Numbered from the stretch's first letter, positions 9,409 to 17,370 are shown. The stretch is 42,950 nt of DNA from CBDAPI01 sp964565865 (GCA_964565865.1 CAZMGM010000018.1:1-42950), one strand, 5' to 3'. Numbers and translations: made by a program. The notes: generated from the sequence alone by a model not told the origin.

Positions 9409-10695
9409 TCAAGTATGAGGTTCAACGATCAGAGTTAGGTTTTCTACCCGGATAACTCGAAAATCCTGGCCGGCCTCTATGGGCTTTTCTGACACGGCTC
9501 TCCAGAGTTCTCCGCGGACGAAAACGCGGCCTTCTTGCCCCGTTACCTTGGATCGCACGACGCCAATCTTTCCTATGAGGCCTTCGCTTCCGGTTACCAC
9601 AGGACTTCGGAATCCCTTGACCACGGCCCACAGAAAGAACAGCGAGATGCCGGCCAGCGGGATTCCCACCGCCAGGGACATGCCCCATCCGATCCTCAAC
9701 TCGGGATACGGAGAATTGATGAGAAATAAGAGGCCCAGAATGATTGAAACGCCGCCGCTCATTCCCAGGAATCCAAAACCCTGAATGAGAACCTCGGCCA
9801 CCAACAGACCGGCACCCAGCAAAAGGAGAAGGACACCGATGTAATTGATGGGTAGAAGGGAGAAGCCTAGCAACGATAGTACCAGACAGACGGCTCCGGT
9901 AACCCCCGGAATGACCAACCCAGGCGCTTGAAACTCGAGATACAATCCGAGCAGGCCAAGAACTCCCAGCAGCAGGGCTACATTGGGGCTGCCAATGGCG
10001 GAAAGCAAGCGCTGTCTAAACGTCATCTCGATGCGCTCTACGCTCTTCCCTGCCACATTCAAGGTCCGGACTTCTCCATCGAAACGCTTGACGCTGCGGC
10101 CTTCCAGCTGTTCGAACAGGTCGGCCTCGTCTTCCGCGATCAGATCGATGAGGGCGCCGTCTTTCGCCTCCCGCGCCGTGTAGGATTGGCTTTCCACGAC
10201 TCCTTTTTCTGCCAATTCGTAGTTTCTATTTCGCTGTTCTACGATGCTTCTCAGGTTAGCGAGTGCATCATTTTTTACTTTTTCCAGCATCACCTTGTCG
10301 TCGATTCCGAAAGGAAACACCGGATGGGCCGCCCCCGTGTTAGTTCCCGGCGCCATGGCCGCCACATCAGAGGCCAGCAGGATGAAGAATCCGGCCGAGG
10401 CGGCGTGGCTGCCGGCCGGGGCCACATAACACACAACGGGCACCTTGGAATTGAGGATGGCCTGCAAGATGGCCTGCATAGAGATCCCCAGCCCCCCCGG
10501 GGTCTCCAGACGGATCAACAGAAACTCGGCCTCTATCTCGGCTGCATGGTCAAGCGCCCCCTTGATGAATTCTGCCTGAACGGGGTCAATCGCGCCAACC
10601 ACTTCAATTTTCAGGATTCCTGCTTCCTGCGTTTGAATCAGGGCGGCAAGAAGAAAGACACCAACAAGAGCATTTTTCGCGAACGGATGTTCCAT
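9409..10695 (-). CDS. nfeD: NfeD family membrane serine protease (ClpP-class, long form)
   Basis: The long-form NfeD protein (428 residues) has a signal or anchor segment (about 8-20) and a ClpP-like serine protease domain. The nucleophile is probably Ser100 in the SHAASAGFF motif, preceded by the oxyanion-loop ETPGGLG (64-70). Four to five membrane helices follow, and then a C-terminal OB-fold NfeD domain (GKIGVVRSKV ... GELWRAV). In the characterised Pyrococcus homologue the protease cleaves the C-terminus of its stomatin partner; here slipin lies directly downstream. The ATG at 10695 has GGAG 5 bases upstream. This is the first gene of the leftward block, facing the candidate 6S RNA. Confidence 0.93.
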   Translation of the reverse strand: MEHPFAKNALVGVFLLAALIQTQEAGILKIEVVGAIDPVQAEFIKGALDHAAEIEAEFLLIRLETPGGLGISMQAILQAILNSKVPVVCYVAPAGSHAASAGFFILLASDVAAMAPGTNTGAAHPVFPFGIDDKVMLEKVKNDALANLRSIVEQRNRNYELAEKGVVESQSYTAREAKDGALIDLIAEDEADLFEQLEGRSVKRFDGEVRTLNVAGKSVERIEMTFRQRLLSAIGSPNVALLLGVLGLLGLYLEFQAPGLVIPGVTGAVCLVLSLLGFSLLPINYIGVLLLLLGAGLLVAEVLIQGFGFLGMSGGVSIILGLLFLINSPYPELRIGWGMSLAVGIPLAGISLFFLWAVVKGFRSPVVTGSEGLIGKIGVVRSKVTGQEGRVFVRGELWRAVSEKPIEAGQDFRVIRVENLTLIVEPHT

Positions 10696-10702
10696 CGATC
10701 TC

Positions 10703-10715
10703 CAGTATAATACTG
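10703..10715. promoter_or_regulatory. 13-base perfect palindrome in the nfeD leader
   Basis: CAGTAT-A-ATACTG is a perfect inverted repeat 8-20 bases upstream of the nfeD start, and it runs into the GGAG ribosome-binding site. It contains TATAAT on the plus strand and TATTAT on the minus strand. It could therefore be an operator or simply overlapping -10 elements of the divergent transcripts (nfeD leftward, 6S-like RNA rightward). The role is inferred from position only. Confidence 0.4.
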
Positions 10716-10749
10716 TCTTGGTAGTCCGTGGTAAGAGTCAAGCCTGGTT

Positions 10750-11003
10750 GACCGCCAGCGAACTATGTTCGCAGGCAAAGTACGAGGAGTAAAACGATTG
10801 CTGGCTCATGGGAGACGACGAGAAACAAAGCTAGGGGAAACACAGCCCTGGCACACTTCTGGGTATGGGAGCCGCAGACCAATCTGCTGCGTTGCTCGTG
10901 CCCGCCTAAGGTTGGGCATGGACTGCGTCGGTTTGCCTTACAACTGGACCAACGGTGGCCTCAACGCGGCCCGGCGCGGGCCTTTGAACATGGGCGGCTA
11001 GAG
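10750..11003 (+). ncRNA. ssrS: Candidate 6S RNA (ssrS)
   Basis: 6S RNA is a long bulged hairpin that mimics an open promoter and sequesters sigma70 RNA polymerase. No credible protein fits this interval, but several elements match Escherichia coli 6S RNA in order. A 5' ATGTTCGCA-GC is present at 10765. A terminal stem TGCCC...GGGCA lies near 10900-10920. GCCTTACAACTGG follows (E. coli GCCTTAAAACTG), then a short hairpin GGCCCG-GCG-CGGGCC on the 3' strand where E. coli has CCTTGAAC...GTTCAAGG. A 3' GGGCGGCTAGAG comes last (E. coli TGCGGCGGCATCTCGG). The span is longer than the usual 160-200 bases, so the 5' end is uncertain. The match is by eye and a covariance search would decide it. Confidence 0.45.
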
Positions 11004-11004
11004 A

Positions 11005-11256
11005 ATGCTCACGATCCGACTTTTCGCTGGAATGAGAGATGCAGCCGGACAGTCGAAGATTGAAATGGAATTCCCGGGGGCGACACCGACTGTCTCTGCC
11101 GTTTTTCAACTGCTCTCATTGTTGCACCCAGACCTGGAGCGGTTCCGGCCCAGTCTCTTGGTGGCGGTCAACCAGAAATACGCGGACTGGAATAGTTCGT
11201 TAAGCGACGGGGATGAGGTTGCGTTTTTCCCCCCTGTCAGTGGGGGAAGGATTTGA
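11005..11256 (+). CDS. moaD: Molybdopterin synthase sulfur carrier subunit MoaD, Gly-Gly followed by Arg-Ile
   Basis: MoaD is the small ubiquitin-like subunit whose C-terminal glycine carries the thiocarboxylate sulfur used to make molybdopterin. The 83-residue product has the beta-grasp pattern (MLTIRLFAGMRDAAG start, LSDGDEVAFFPPVSGG end) and is the usual length. It ends ...PPVSGGRI: two residues follow the Gly-Gly that is normally terminal. The stop (TGA 11254-11256) overlaps the TTG start of moaE. There is little Shine-Dalgarno sequence before the ATG, which directly follows the 6S-like element. Either the tail is removed after translation or the 3' end carries a sequence error. Confidence 0.88.
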   Translation: MLTIRLFAGMRDAAGQSKIEMEFPGATPTVSAVFQLLSLLHPDLERFRPSLLVAVNQKYADWNSSLSDGDEVAFFPPVSGGRI

Positions 11257-11678
11257 TCAAGATCACAAGGAAAGAAATCGATATCCAGGAAGTGCTAGAG
11301 ACGGTGCAGAGCCCGGACGCCGGGGCAGTTGTGACCTTCGACGGAACTGTGCGTAACTACGCCCGGGGGAAAGCGGTAACACATCTTTTCTATGAGGTAT
11401 ACGAAGAGATGGCAGCCAGAGAACTGGAGTCGATCCGGGAGGAAGCTCTGTGCCGATGGCCTCTTCGAAAGTTGGTGATTGTACACCGTACGGGTCGCCT
11501 GGAAATTGGGGATAGCAGTGTCTTCATCGCCGTGTCGTCCGCCCACCGTTCTGACGCTTTCAGCGCCTGCTCCTTTGTGATTGACAGGCTGAAAACAAGA
11601 GCCCCGATCTGGAAAAAAGAGTTCTACGCCGATGGCGAGATCTGGGTGGAGGGCTATGCAGATCACCTCTCCAATTAA
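11253..11678 (+). CDS. moaE: Molybdopterin synthase catalytic subunit MoaE
   Basis: MoaE forms the heterotetramer with MoaD and converts precursor Z (cPMP) to molybdopterin. The 141-residue protein has the family features GAVVTFDGTVRNYARGK, the LFYEVYEEMA helix, IVHRTGRLEIGD, SSAHR, and the active-site lysine stretch KTRAPIWKKEFY. The start is TTG at 11253, overlapping the moaD TGA as TTGA, so the two subunits are translationally coupled. No other molybdenum cofactor genes are in the window. Confidence 0.95.
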   Translation: MIKITRKEIDIQEVLETVQSPDAGAVVTFDGTVRNYARGKAVTHLFYEVYEEMAARELESIREEALCRWPLRKLVIVHRTGRLEIGDSSVFIAVSSAHRSDAFSACSFVIDRLKTRAPIWKKEFYADGEIWVEGYADHLSN

Positions 11679-11757
11679 AACCTCTGGGCTCAAGAGCCGA
11701 CTCGAAGAGGAGGAGAAGCTGCGTTACTTGGTTCGGGAGCCCGAAAGACGGGAATGA
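11656..11757 (+). CDS. Possible 33-residue ORF bridging moaE and nadE
   Basis: An ATG inside the last codons of moaE opens a 33-residue frame (MQITSPIKTSGLK..., rich in Glu and Arg) whose TGA overlaps the nadE ATG as ATGA. Without it there would be 75 untranslated bases between moaE and nadE. It may serve only to carry ribosomes into nadE, or it may be chance. No family is recognisable. Confidence 0.25.
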   Translation: MQITSPIKTSGLKSRLEEEEKLRYLVREPERRE

Positions 11758-13793
11758 AACTTGTCAAGGTTGCCGCAGCTACTCTGAATCAGACACCTCT
11801 CGACTGGGAGAACAACCGGTCGAACATCCTGGGCGCCATAAGGGAAGCACACAGGCGGCAGGTGTCGGTCCTGTGCCTTCCTGAACTCTGCATCTGTGGT
11901 TATGGCTGTGAGGATGCTTTTCTTTCCTCCAGTCTGCGCTCGACCGCGTTCCGCGTCCTGGATGAGATTCTTCCCTACACGGAGGGGCTACTGGTCTCGG
12001 TGGGACTTCCCGTGAGTTACAACAACCTTCTGTTTAATACGGCCTGTCTGGTGGGGAATGGCCGGATTCTGGGATTTGTGGCGAAACGCTACCTGGCACG
12101 CTCCGGAATCCACTACGAGCCCAGGTGGTTCAAGCCCTGGCCCGTGGGAAAACGTATCATGGCCCAAGTGGGGGGGAATAAATATCCCTTTGGAGATATT
12201 CTCTTCGACTGCAGAGGGATTCGTATCGCTTTTGAGATATGCGAGGATGCATGGGTGGCCGAGCGTCCTGCCGGCAGCCTGGCTCTAAAGGGCGTGGACA
12301 TCATTCTCAACCCCAGTGCGAGTCACTTTGCCTTCAGGAAACATGCTATTCGGGAGCGCCTGGTATTGGAGGGCTCACGCGCGTTTGGTGTCACTTATAT
12401 ATATTCGAATCTGCTGGGGAATGAAGCAGGCCGGGCTATCTACGACGGCGGAGCTATGATCGCATCGGGCGGCAAACTACTTGCCAATAGCCCCCGCTTT
12501 TCCTTCCAACCCTTTCAGTTAACGCATGCGACTGTGGATGTGGAGCTGACACGTATGGGTCAGGCCCGCAGCGCGGGCCGGCACAGCGCCGTAGAAGCGG
12601 ACTCATCGGATAGCGTTGCGGTTGAGTTTGAATTTCCTGAGACCCCTCCAGAGGTGCCGTCCCTGGAGCTTCCCGGCTGGGAGACATCCGACTGTCTCAA
12701 GGAGGAGGAGTTTTTCAGGGGGGTGGCGATTGGGCTTTTTGATTATCTCCGGAAGAGCAGGTCAAATGGATTTGTGGTGTCCCTGAGCGGAGGGGCAGAC
12801 TCCAGCGCGGTAGCCTGTCTGACAGCTTTAATGATTCATCTGGTCGTCACGGAACTAGGGCTGGAGGGAATTCGATCCCGGCTTACTCATGTCTCCGAAT
12901 TGAGCCGGTGCAACACCGCCGAGAAGGTGGTGACCGCTCTTCTTAGCTGCGTTTACCAGTCCACCAGAAACAGTTCGGACACCACGCGACAGGCAGCCCG
13001 CTGCCTGGCAGCGGCGTTGAAGGCCAGCTATTTTGAATTTGACGTGGATGCCATTGCCCGGGATTATCAGGAACTGGTGTCTTCGCAACTGGGTCGCCAC
13101 CTGACATGGGGGAAGGACGATATTGCTCTGCAGAACATCCAGGCCCGAGTTCGCTCTCCCGGCATCTGGATGCTGGCAAACCTGCGCCGGGCTTTGCTCC
13201 TCTCCACCAGTAACCGCTCCGAGGCGGCCGTTGGCTATGCCACGATGGATGGAGACACATCCGGCGGCCTGAGTCCTATCGCTGGAGTTGATAAGGCCTT
13301 CCTACGGCACTGGCTGGAGTGGCTCGAGAAGGCAGGACCCGAGGAGCATGGCGGCGTCGCAGCGCTTTCAAGCGTCAATATCCAGCACCCTACGGCTGAG
13401 CTCCGTCCACCTGATCAGGAGCAGACGGACGAAGGGGATTTGATGCCGTATGATCTTCTCGACGCCATCGAACGGGCTGCCATTGGGGACAAGAAGTCTC
13501 CTCTGGAGGTGTTTCGGCTCATGGAAGGTCGCTTCGGACAGTACTCAAGGAAGCAGCTGGGAAAGTGGGTTAGGAGATTCTTCGTCTTGTGGTGCCAAAA
13601 CCAGTGGAAGCGGGAACGCTATGCCCCGTCTTTTCACCTCGACGATCAGAACCTGGATCCCAAGACGTGGTGCCGTTTTCCGATTCTTTCCGGCGGCTTT
13701 CAGTGGGAACTCGCAGAACTGGAACGCTACCTTACCCAGGGTGAGAACAAGGTTGAGCCGGTGGTCCCAGCAAAGGCGCCCGGCGGATCTTGA
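11754..13793 (+). CDS. nadE: Glutamine-dependent NAD+ synthetase
   Basis: NadE makes NAD+ from nicotinate adenine dinucleotide, using glutamine as ammonia source. The N-terminal nitrilase-type glutaminase domain has Glu44 (LPELCICGYG), Lys in VAKRYLA (about 110) and Cys in EICEDAW (about 162). The C-terminal synthetase has the P-loop LSGGADSSAV (about 345) and the STSNRSEAAVGYATMDGD segment. At 679 residues it belongs to the long two-domain form. The start overlaps the stop of a 33-residue upstream frame. The next gene is a broken nicotinamidase, so the pair marks an NAD biosynthesis and salvage locus. Confidence 0.96.
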   Translation: MKLVKVAAATLNQTPLDWENNRSNILGAIREAHRRQVSVLCLPELCICGYGCEDAFLSSSLRSTAFRVLDEILPYTEGLLVSVGLPVSYNNLLFNTACLVGNGRILGFVAKRYLARSGIHYEPRWFKPWPVGKRIMAQVGGNKYPFGDILFDCRGIRIAFEICEDAWVAERPAGSLALKGVDIILNPSASHFAFRKHAIRERLVLEGSRAFGVTYIYSNLLGNEAGRAIYDGGAMIASGGKLLANSPRFSFQPFQLTHATVDVELTRMGQARSAGRHSAVEADSSDSVAVEFEFPETPPEVPSLELPGWETSDCLKEEEFFRGVAIGLFDYLRKSRSNGFVVSLSGGADSSAVACLTALMIHLVVTELGLEGIRSRLTHVSELSRCNTAEKVVTALLSCVYQSTRNSSDTTRQAARCLAAALKASYFEFDVDAIARDYQELVSSQLGRHLTWGKDDIALQNIQARVRSPGIWMLANLRRALLLSTSNRSEAAVGYATMDGDTSGGLSPIAGVDKAFLRHWLEWLEKAGPEEHGGVAALSSVNIQHPTAELRPPDQEQTDEGDLMPYDLLDAIERAAIGDKKSPLEVFRLMEGRFGQYSRKQLGKWVRRFFVLWCQNQWKRERYAPSFHLDDQNLDPKTWCRFPILSGGFQWELAELERYLTQGENKVEPVVPAKAPGGS

Positions 13794-13820
13794 CGCTGTG
13801 ATAGAACGGGGGCCTTGGTT

Positions 13821-14483
13821 ATGTAAGCACTGATCTTGGTAGACCTCCAAAATGATTTCTGCCCAGGGGGCGCTTTGGCCGTTCCTGAAGGTGACCAGGT
13901 AATCTACCCAGCCAACCGCCTGCTCGAATCCCAACTGTTTCCGCTAGCGGTCACAACTCAGGACTGGCACCCGCCCAATCACCAAAGCTTCGCAGTCAAT
14001 CATCCAGGCCGGGCCGGCGGCGACATCGTTGATCTTTACGCTGTGAATCAGATTCTGTGGCCGGTCCATTGTGTCCAGGGAACACCCGGAGCCCGGCTTG
14101 TTGCTGAGCTGAGAGAGGACCTCATTGAGCAGTCTTTCCGGAAAGGCGTCGATGAGAAGATCGACAGCCACAGTATCTTTTTCGATAACGGCAGGCGACG
14201 ATCCACCGGCCTTTACGGGTATCTCCACCGGCATAGGGTACACTCGATTTACCTATTGGGCCAGGCAACCGACTACTGTGTTTAGTATTCAACACTGGAT
14301 GCGATCCAACTCGGGTTCACCACCCGGGTGGTGACCGATGCCTGCCGGGGCATCGACCTGGAGGACGGTGATATGGAGAGAGCCCTCCAGGACATGCATC
14401 GCGCGGGTGCCGGTCTTGTTCGTTCCACGGATCTCCTCGAGCACGGACTAGCCTCAAATATGGGTGCCGACAGCAGGCCGTGA
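13821..14483 (+). pseudogene. pncA: Nicotinamidase (pncA) disrupted by two stop codons
   Basis: PncA hydrolyses nicotinamide to nicotinate for NAD salvage. Reading from ATG 13821 gives M, TAA, then ALILVDLQNDFCPGGALAV. The second codon is a stop where homologues commonly read MKAL. The frame continues with the metal ligands in DWHPPNHQSF and NHPG, the catalytic Lys in FRKGVDE, SIFFDNGRR, and ATDYCV with the nucleophilic Cys. A TAG then follows at 14283-14285 (codon 155), where homologues have Lys (TDYCVK). After it the same frame runs on with YSTLDAIQLGF, VVTDACRGIDL and a normal C-terminus to TGA 14481-14483. No frameshift separates the parts. TTG 13836 could restart after the first stop, but the second stop removes about 65 residues. 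Confidence 0.85.
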
Positions 14484-14554
14484 AGAACATCACCTAGTGA
14501 CAAGCCACCAGGGGGGGACTCCATAACGTTGTGCTATGAGACATCCGGAACATT

Positions 14555-17029
14555 CTAGGCCAGAGAACGCTTTTGTCTGAGGCTGTTAGTGACGACGCTG
14601 AGACTGCTGAACGCCATGGCTATTGCTGCCATGGTGGGATGAAGCGACCGGATGAAGTGGGGCAGAAACTCGAAGGGATAAAGAGCTCCGGCAGCTGTCG
14701 GAATCAGAACCACGTTGTAGAGAAATGCCCAGACCAGGTTCTGGCGAATCGTGCGCATAGTACTTTCACTGATTCTGAAAGCGCGGGGAATCAGATCGAG
14801 CTTCTCTCCCAGAATCGTAATATCGCTGGTCTGAATTGCCACATCGGTGCCACTACCTAGGGCGATCCCTAGATCGGCCTGCGCAAGAGCCGGGGCATCA
14901 TTGACTCCGTCACCAGCCATGGCCACGACGACCCCACGGGTCTGCATCTCCAGGATCCGTTGTGCCTTACCCTCCGGCGTAAGCTCGCCGCTGTACCGGG
15001 ATATTCCTAGCTCCCGAGCAAGTGCCGCCACTGTCTCGGAATTGTCGCCGCTGAAGAGCAGGACCTGGTGCCCCAGATCGAGGAGGTTCTTCACCACGCG
15101 GCGGGCTTCGGGCCTGGTCCGGTCCGCCACTGCAATGACGCCGATTACTGTTTGGTCCCGACTCACCCACACGGTCGTGTTCCCTTCTCTGGCAAGGCGC
15201 TTCTGCTCGTCTTCCAGGCCTTTCAAATCAACCTGCCGGTCTTGCATGAAGCGGAGACTCCCAATCGCCCAAATCTCCCCCTCCGACCGCGCCATGACGC
15301 CCTGTCCTGCAAGGGATTGGAATCGCTCAACCCGAAGAAGTTCAATCCCGCGGTGACTGGCCTCGGCGACAATCGAGCTGGCCAGAGGATGTTCACTGCC
15401 GTATTCGACGGAGGCGGCCACCTGCAAGACTCGCTCCTCCATCTCTAGCGGGGCTAGTTTGATCCCCTCCGACGGTGCAATGACCATTTCCGTGACTGAG
15501 GGCCTACCCACAGTCAAAGTTCCAGTCTTGTCAAACACGATGACGTGAAGGGAGCGAGCAACCTCAAGGGCATCGAGATTCTTGAACAGGATTCCGTCGC
15601 GAGCCGCCACGCCTGTGCCTACCATTACCGCTGTGGGAGTAGCCAATCCTAGGGCGCAGGGACAGGCAATCACGAGAACGGTAACCATTCGGAATAGCGC
15701 TTCTGGGACACCCTGTGTCGAAAACGAAAGCCACAGAATAAAGGAACCTGCCGCTACTACCAGCACCAGTGGTACAAAAACGGATGAGACCCGATCAACG
15801 AGAGGCTGCGTGGTGGCCTTTTTCGCCTGAGCCTCTTCCACTATATGAATGATCTGGGCTAGTCGAGTGTCCTGAGCAGCTCTTTTGACTTCAATCTCCA
15901 GTAGCCCTGATTGGTTCACCGTCCCCGCTGTAACATCCGCTCCAACGGCTTTTTCAACCGGAATGCTCTCTCCGGTCAACAAACTCTCGTCCACTGCTGA
16001 AGCGCCCCGGATGACCCTGCCGTCGACAGGGATTCTGCCACCCGGCCTCACGACTGCGATCTCACCGGCTGCGACGTTCTCCACCGGAAGCTCCACCTCC
16101 TTTCCTTCCCTCCGGACAACGGCCATCGGAGGCCTCAAATCGAGGAGGCTCTTCAAAGCCTGTCTGGTTTTCTTTTTGGCTCTCTCTTCCAGGAGTTTTC
16201 CCAGCGCAACCACCGTAATGATCACGGCAGCCGTTTCAAAGTAGGTATGATTCCCCAGAACATCGGATCCCGCGGCGCGTCCCACTAGCACTGCCAGGCT
16301 GAAAAAGTAGGCCGTGGAGGACCCCAAGGCTACCAACAAATCCATGTTGGCCGAGTGGTTCCGGATTGATCGAAACGCTCCCCTGTAAAAACTCGACCCT
16401 ACGTAGAACTGCACGGGCGTGGCCAGTAGCAGAAGGATCCAGTCCACCCAGGTGCCTTGCGCCCATCTACCCAAGACGCCAAAGTCCCTCCCCATGCTGA
16501 CCAAGAACAACGGGAGCGTAAAGGTAAGGCCCCACCAGAAAGCCTCGAGGCCTGTTGTTACCCCGTCCCCGGTTTCTCCCTTGCCTCTTTCGCTCACGCC
16601 CGCCAATTTGGCTCCGTATCCTGACTTTTGAACGGCATCCAGGAGATCACCAAGTTTCACTTCACCGGGAAGAGCAAGGACAGAGGCCTGCTCTAAACCC
16701 AGGTTTACGTTAGATTTGACCACACCCGGAACACGCGCCAGGGTGGTCTCCACAGCGCACTGACAGGCTGCACACCTCATGCCCTCGATCAGGAGGTTGA
16801 ACCGGTCTGTTTGGACCTGATATCCAAGTTCGGAGATTCGGTCTGAGATCTTTGCCAGCGAGGTTTCCCCTCCTCGATACTGGATGCTGGCTCGCTCCGC
16901 GCCGTAGCTCACCTCTACGTCCACTACACCCGGCAGCTCCCTCAATCTCCGCTTGATTCCCACCGCACAGCTCTGGCAGTGCATGCCTCCAATTTGGAAC
17001 CGGTTCACTCGGTGCCCTTTTGTGTTCAT
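14555..17029 (-). CDS. copA: Copper-exporting P1B-type ATPase CopA
   Basis: This ATPase pumps Cu(I) out of the cytoplasm. The 824-residue protein has two N-terminal HMA domains with CxxC sites (GMHCQSC, Cys18/21; GMRCAAC, Cys86/89) and eight membrane helices. The ion-binding CPC lies in VIACPCALGLATP. Further motifs are the phosphorylation DKTGT, the HP dipeptide in EHPLASS and the hinge GDGVNDAPAL. The start is the ATG at 17029, 46 bases after the remains of csoR on the same strand. It is intact even though its likely repressor gene is broken, so expression may be deregulated. The class is certain; Cu(I) rather than Ag(I) preference is a family inference. Confidence 0.95.
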   Translation of the reverse strand: MNTKGHRVNRFQIGGMHCQSCAVGIKRRLRELPGVVDVEVSYGAERASIQYRGGETSLAKISDRISELGYQVQTDRFNLLIEGMRCAACQCAVETTLARVPGVVKSNVNLGLEQASVLALPGEVKLGDLLDAVQKSGYGAKLAGVSERGKGETGDGVTTGLEAFWWGLTFTLPLFLVSMGRDFGVLGRWAQGTWVDWILLLLATPVQFYVGSSFYRGAFRSIRNHSANMDLLVALGSSTAYFFSLAVLVGRAAGSDVLGNHTYFETAAVIITVVALGKLLEERAKKKTRQALKSLLDLRPPMAVVRREGKEVELPVENVAAGEIAVVRPGGRIPVDGRVIRGASAVDESLLTGESIPVEKAVGADVTAGTVNQSGLLEIEVKRAAQDTRLAQIIHIVEEAQAKKATTQPLVDRVSSVFVPLVLVVAAGSFILWLSFSTQGVPEALFRMVTVLVIACPCALGLATPTAVMVGTGVAARDGILFKNLDALEVARSLHVIVFDKTGTLTVGRPSVTEMVIAPSEGIKLAPLEMEERVLQVAASVEYGSEHPLASSIVAEASHRGIELLRVERFQSLAGQGVMARSEGEIWAIGSLRFMQDRQVDLKGLEDEQKRLAREGNTTVWVSRDQTVIGVIAVADRTRPEARRVVKNLLDLGHQVLLFSGDNSETVAALARELGISRYSGELTPEGKAQRILEMQTRGVVVAMAGDGVNDAPALAQADLGIALGSGTDVAIQTSDITILGEKLDLIPRAFRISESTMRTIRQNLVWAFLYNVVLIPTAAGALYPFEFLPHFIRSLHPTMAAIAMAFSSLSVVTNSLRQKRSLA

Positions 17030-17075
17030 ATCTTACGTATTATCTGCAACTATTTGACTCATATATTATTATAAA

Positions 17076-17346
17076 TTACCTGAAGACATACTCCTTTACT
17101 TCGGTATCCTGTTCTTCGGGAGCATCGATGACGCATTTTCTCAAGTGTCGGCTCAGCATCATTTTACTTATTCGCTGAATGGCCTTGTGCACCGCCAGTA
17201 GCTGATGCACCACATCAATGCAGTAGGCATCCTTTCCACCATTAGCGCCACCCCGGATAGATGTCCCCCGATAACCTTCAGCCCTTAAAACATCTCTTCC
17301 TATTTCTGCATCGTTTTGCTGCCCAATGGTTCGTTGGCTCTTACAT
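17076..17346 (-). pseudogene. csoR: Frame-broken CsoR-type copper-sensing repressor
   Basis: The C-terminal two thirds reads KDAYCIDVVHQLLAVHKAIQ then RISKMMLSRHLRKCVIDAPE, which is the CsoR/FrmR (DUF156) helix bundle. The Cu(I) ligand spacing is exact: Cys-x24-His-x3-Cys. The preceding helix lies in another frame (LKVIGGHLSGVALMVE), joined by what looks like one base lost from an A-run (GGAAAGG), and RDVL before it is in the first frame again, implying a second indel. No start codon is in frame; the nearest ATG (17346) is followed by TAA. Position and strand match the usual csoR-copA arrangement. Either it is a young pseudogene or the sequence carries errors. Confidence 0.7.
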
Positions 17347-17370
17347 CCCCTTGGCCCCTCAGGGAAGGGG
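17347..17370. repeat. GC-rich nested inverted repeat upstream of csoR relic
   Basis: CCCCTT and AAGGGG form a perfect 6-base stem around an inner CCC/GGG pair. CsoR operators are GC-rich inverted repeats with C-runs and G-runs, and this lies just upstream of the csoR relic, so an operator is plausible. A simple hairpin is equally possible. Confidence 0.3.

Noticed and set aside
10758..10772. GCGAAC-TAT-GTTCGC as a LexA (SOS) box
   Set aside because: The Gram-positive type LexA box needs four bases between GAAC and GTTC; here there are three. The repeat may be part of the RNA structure.
13821..14483. Recoding of TAA/TAG as lysine
   Set aside because: TAG ends intact genes (lon, the MerR-type regulator) and TAA ends others (slipin), so a genome-wide reassignment is not supported. 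A pseudogene or sequence error is simpler.
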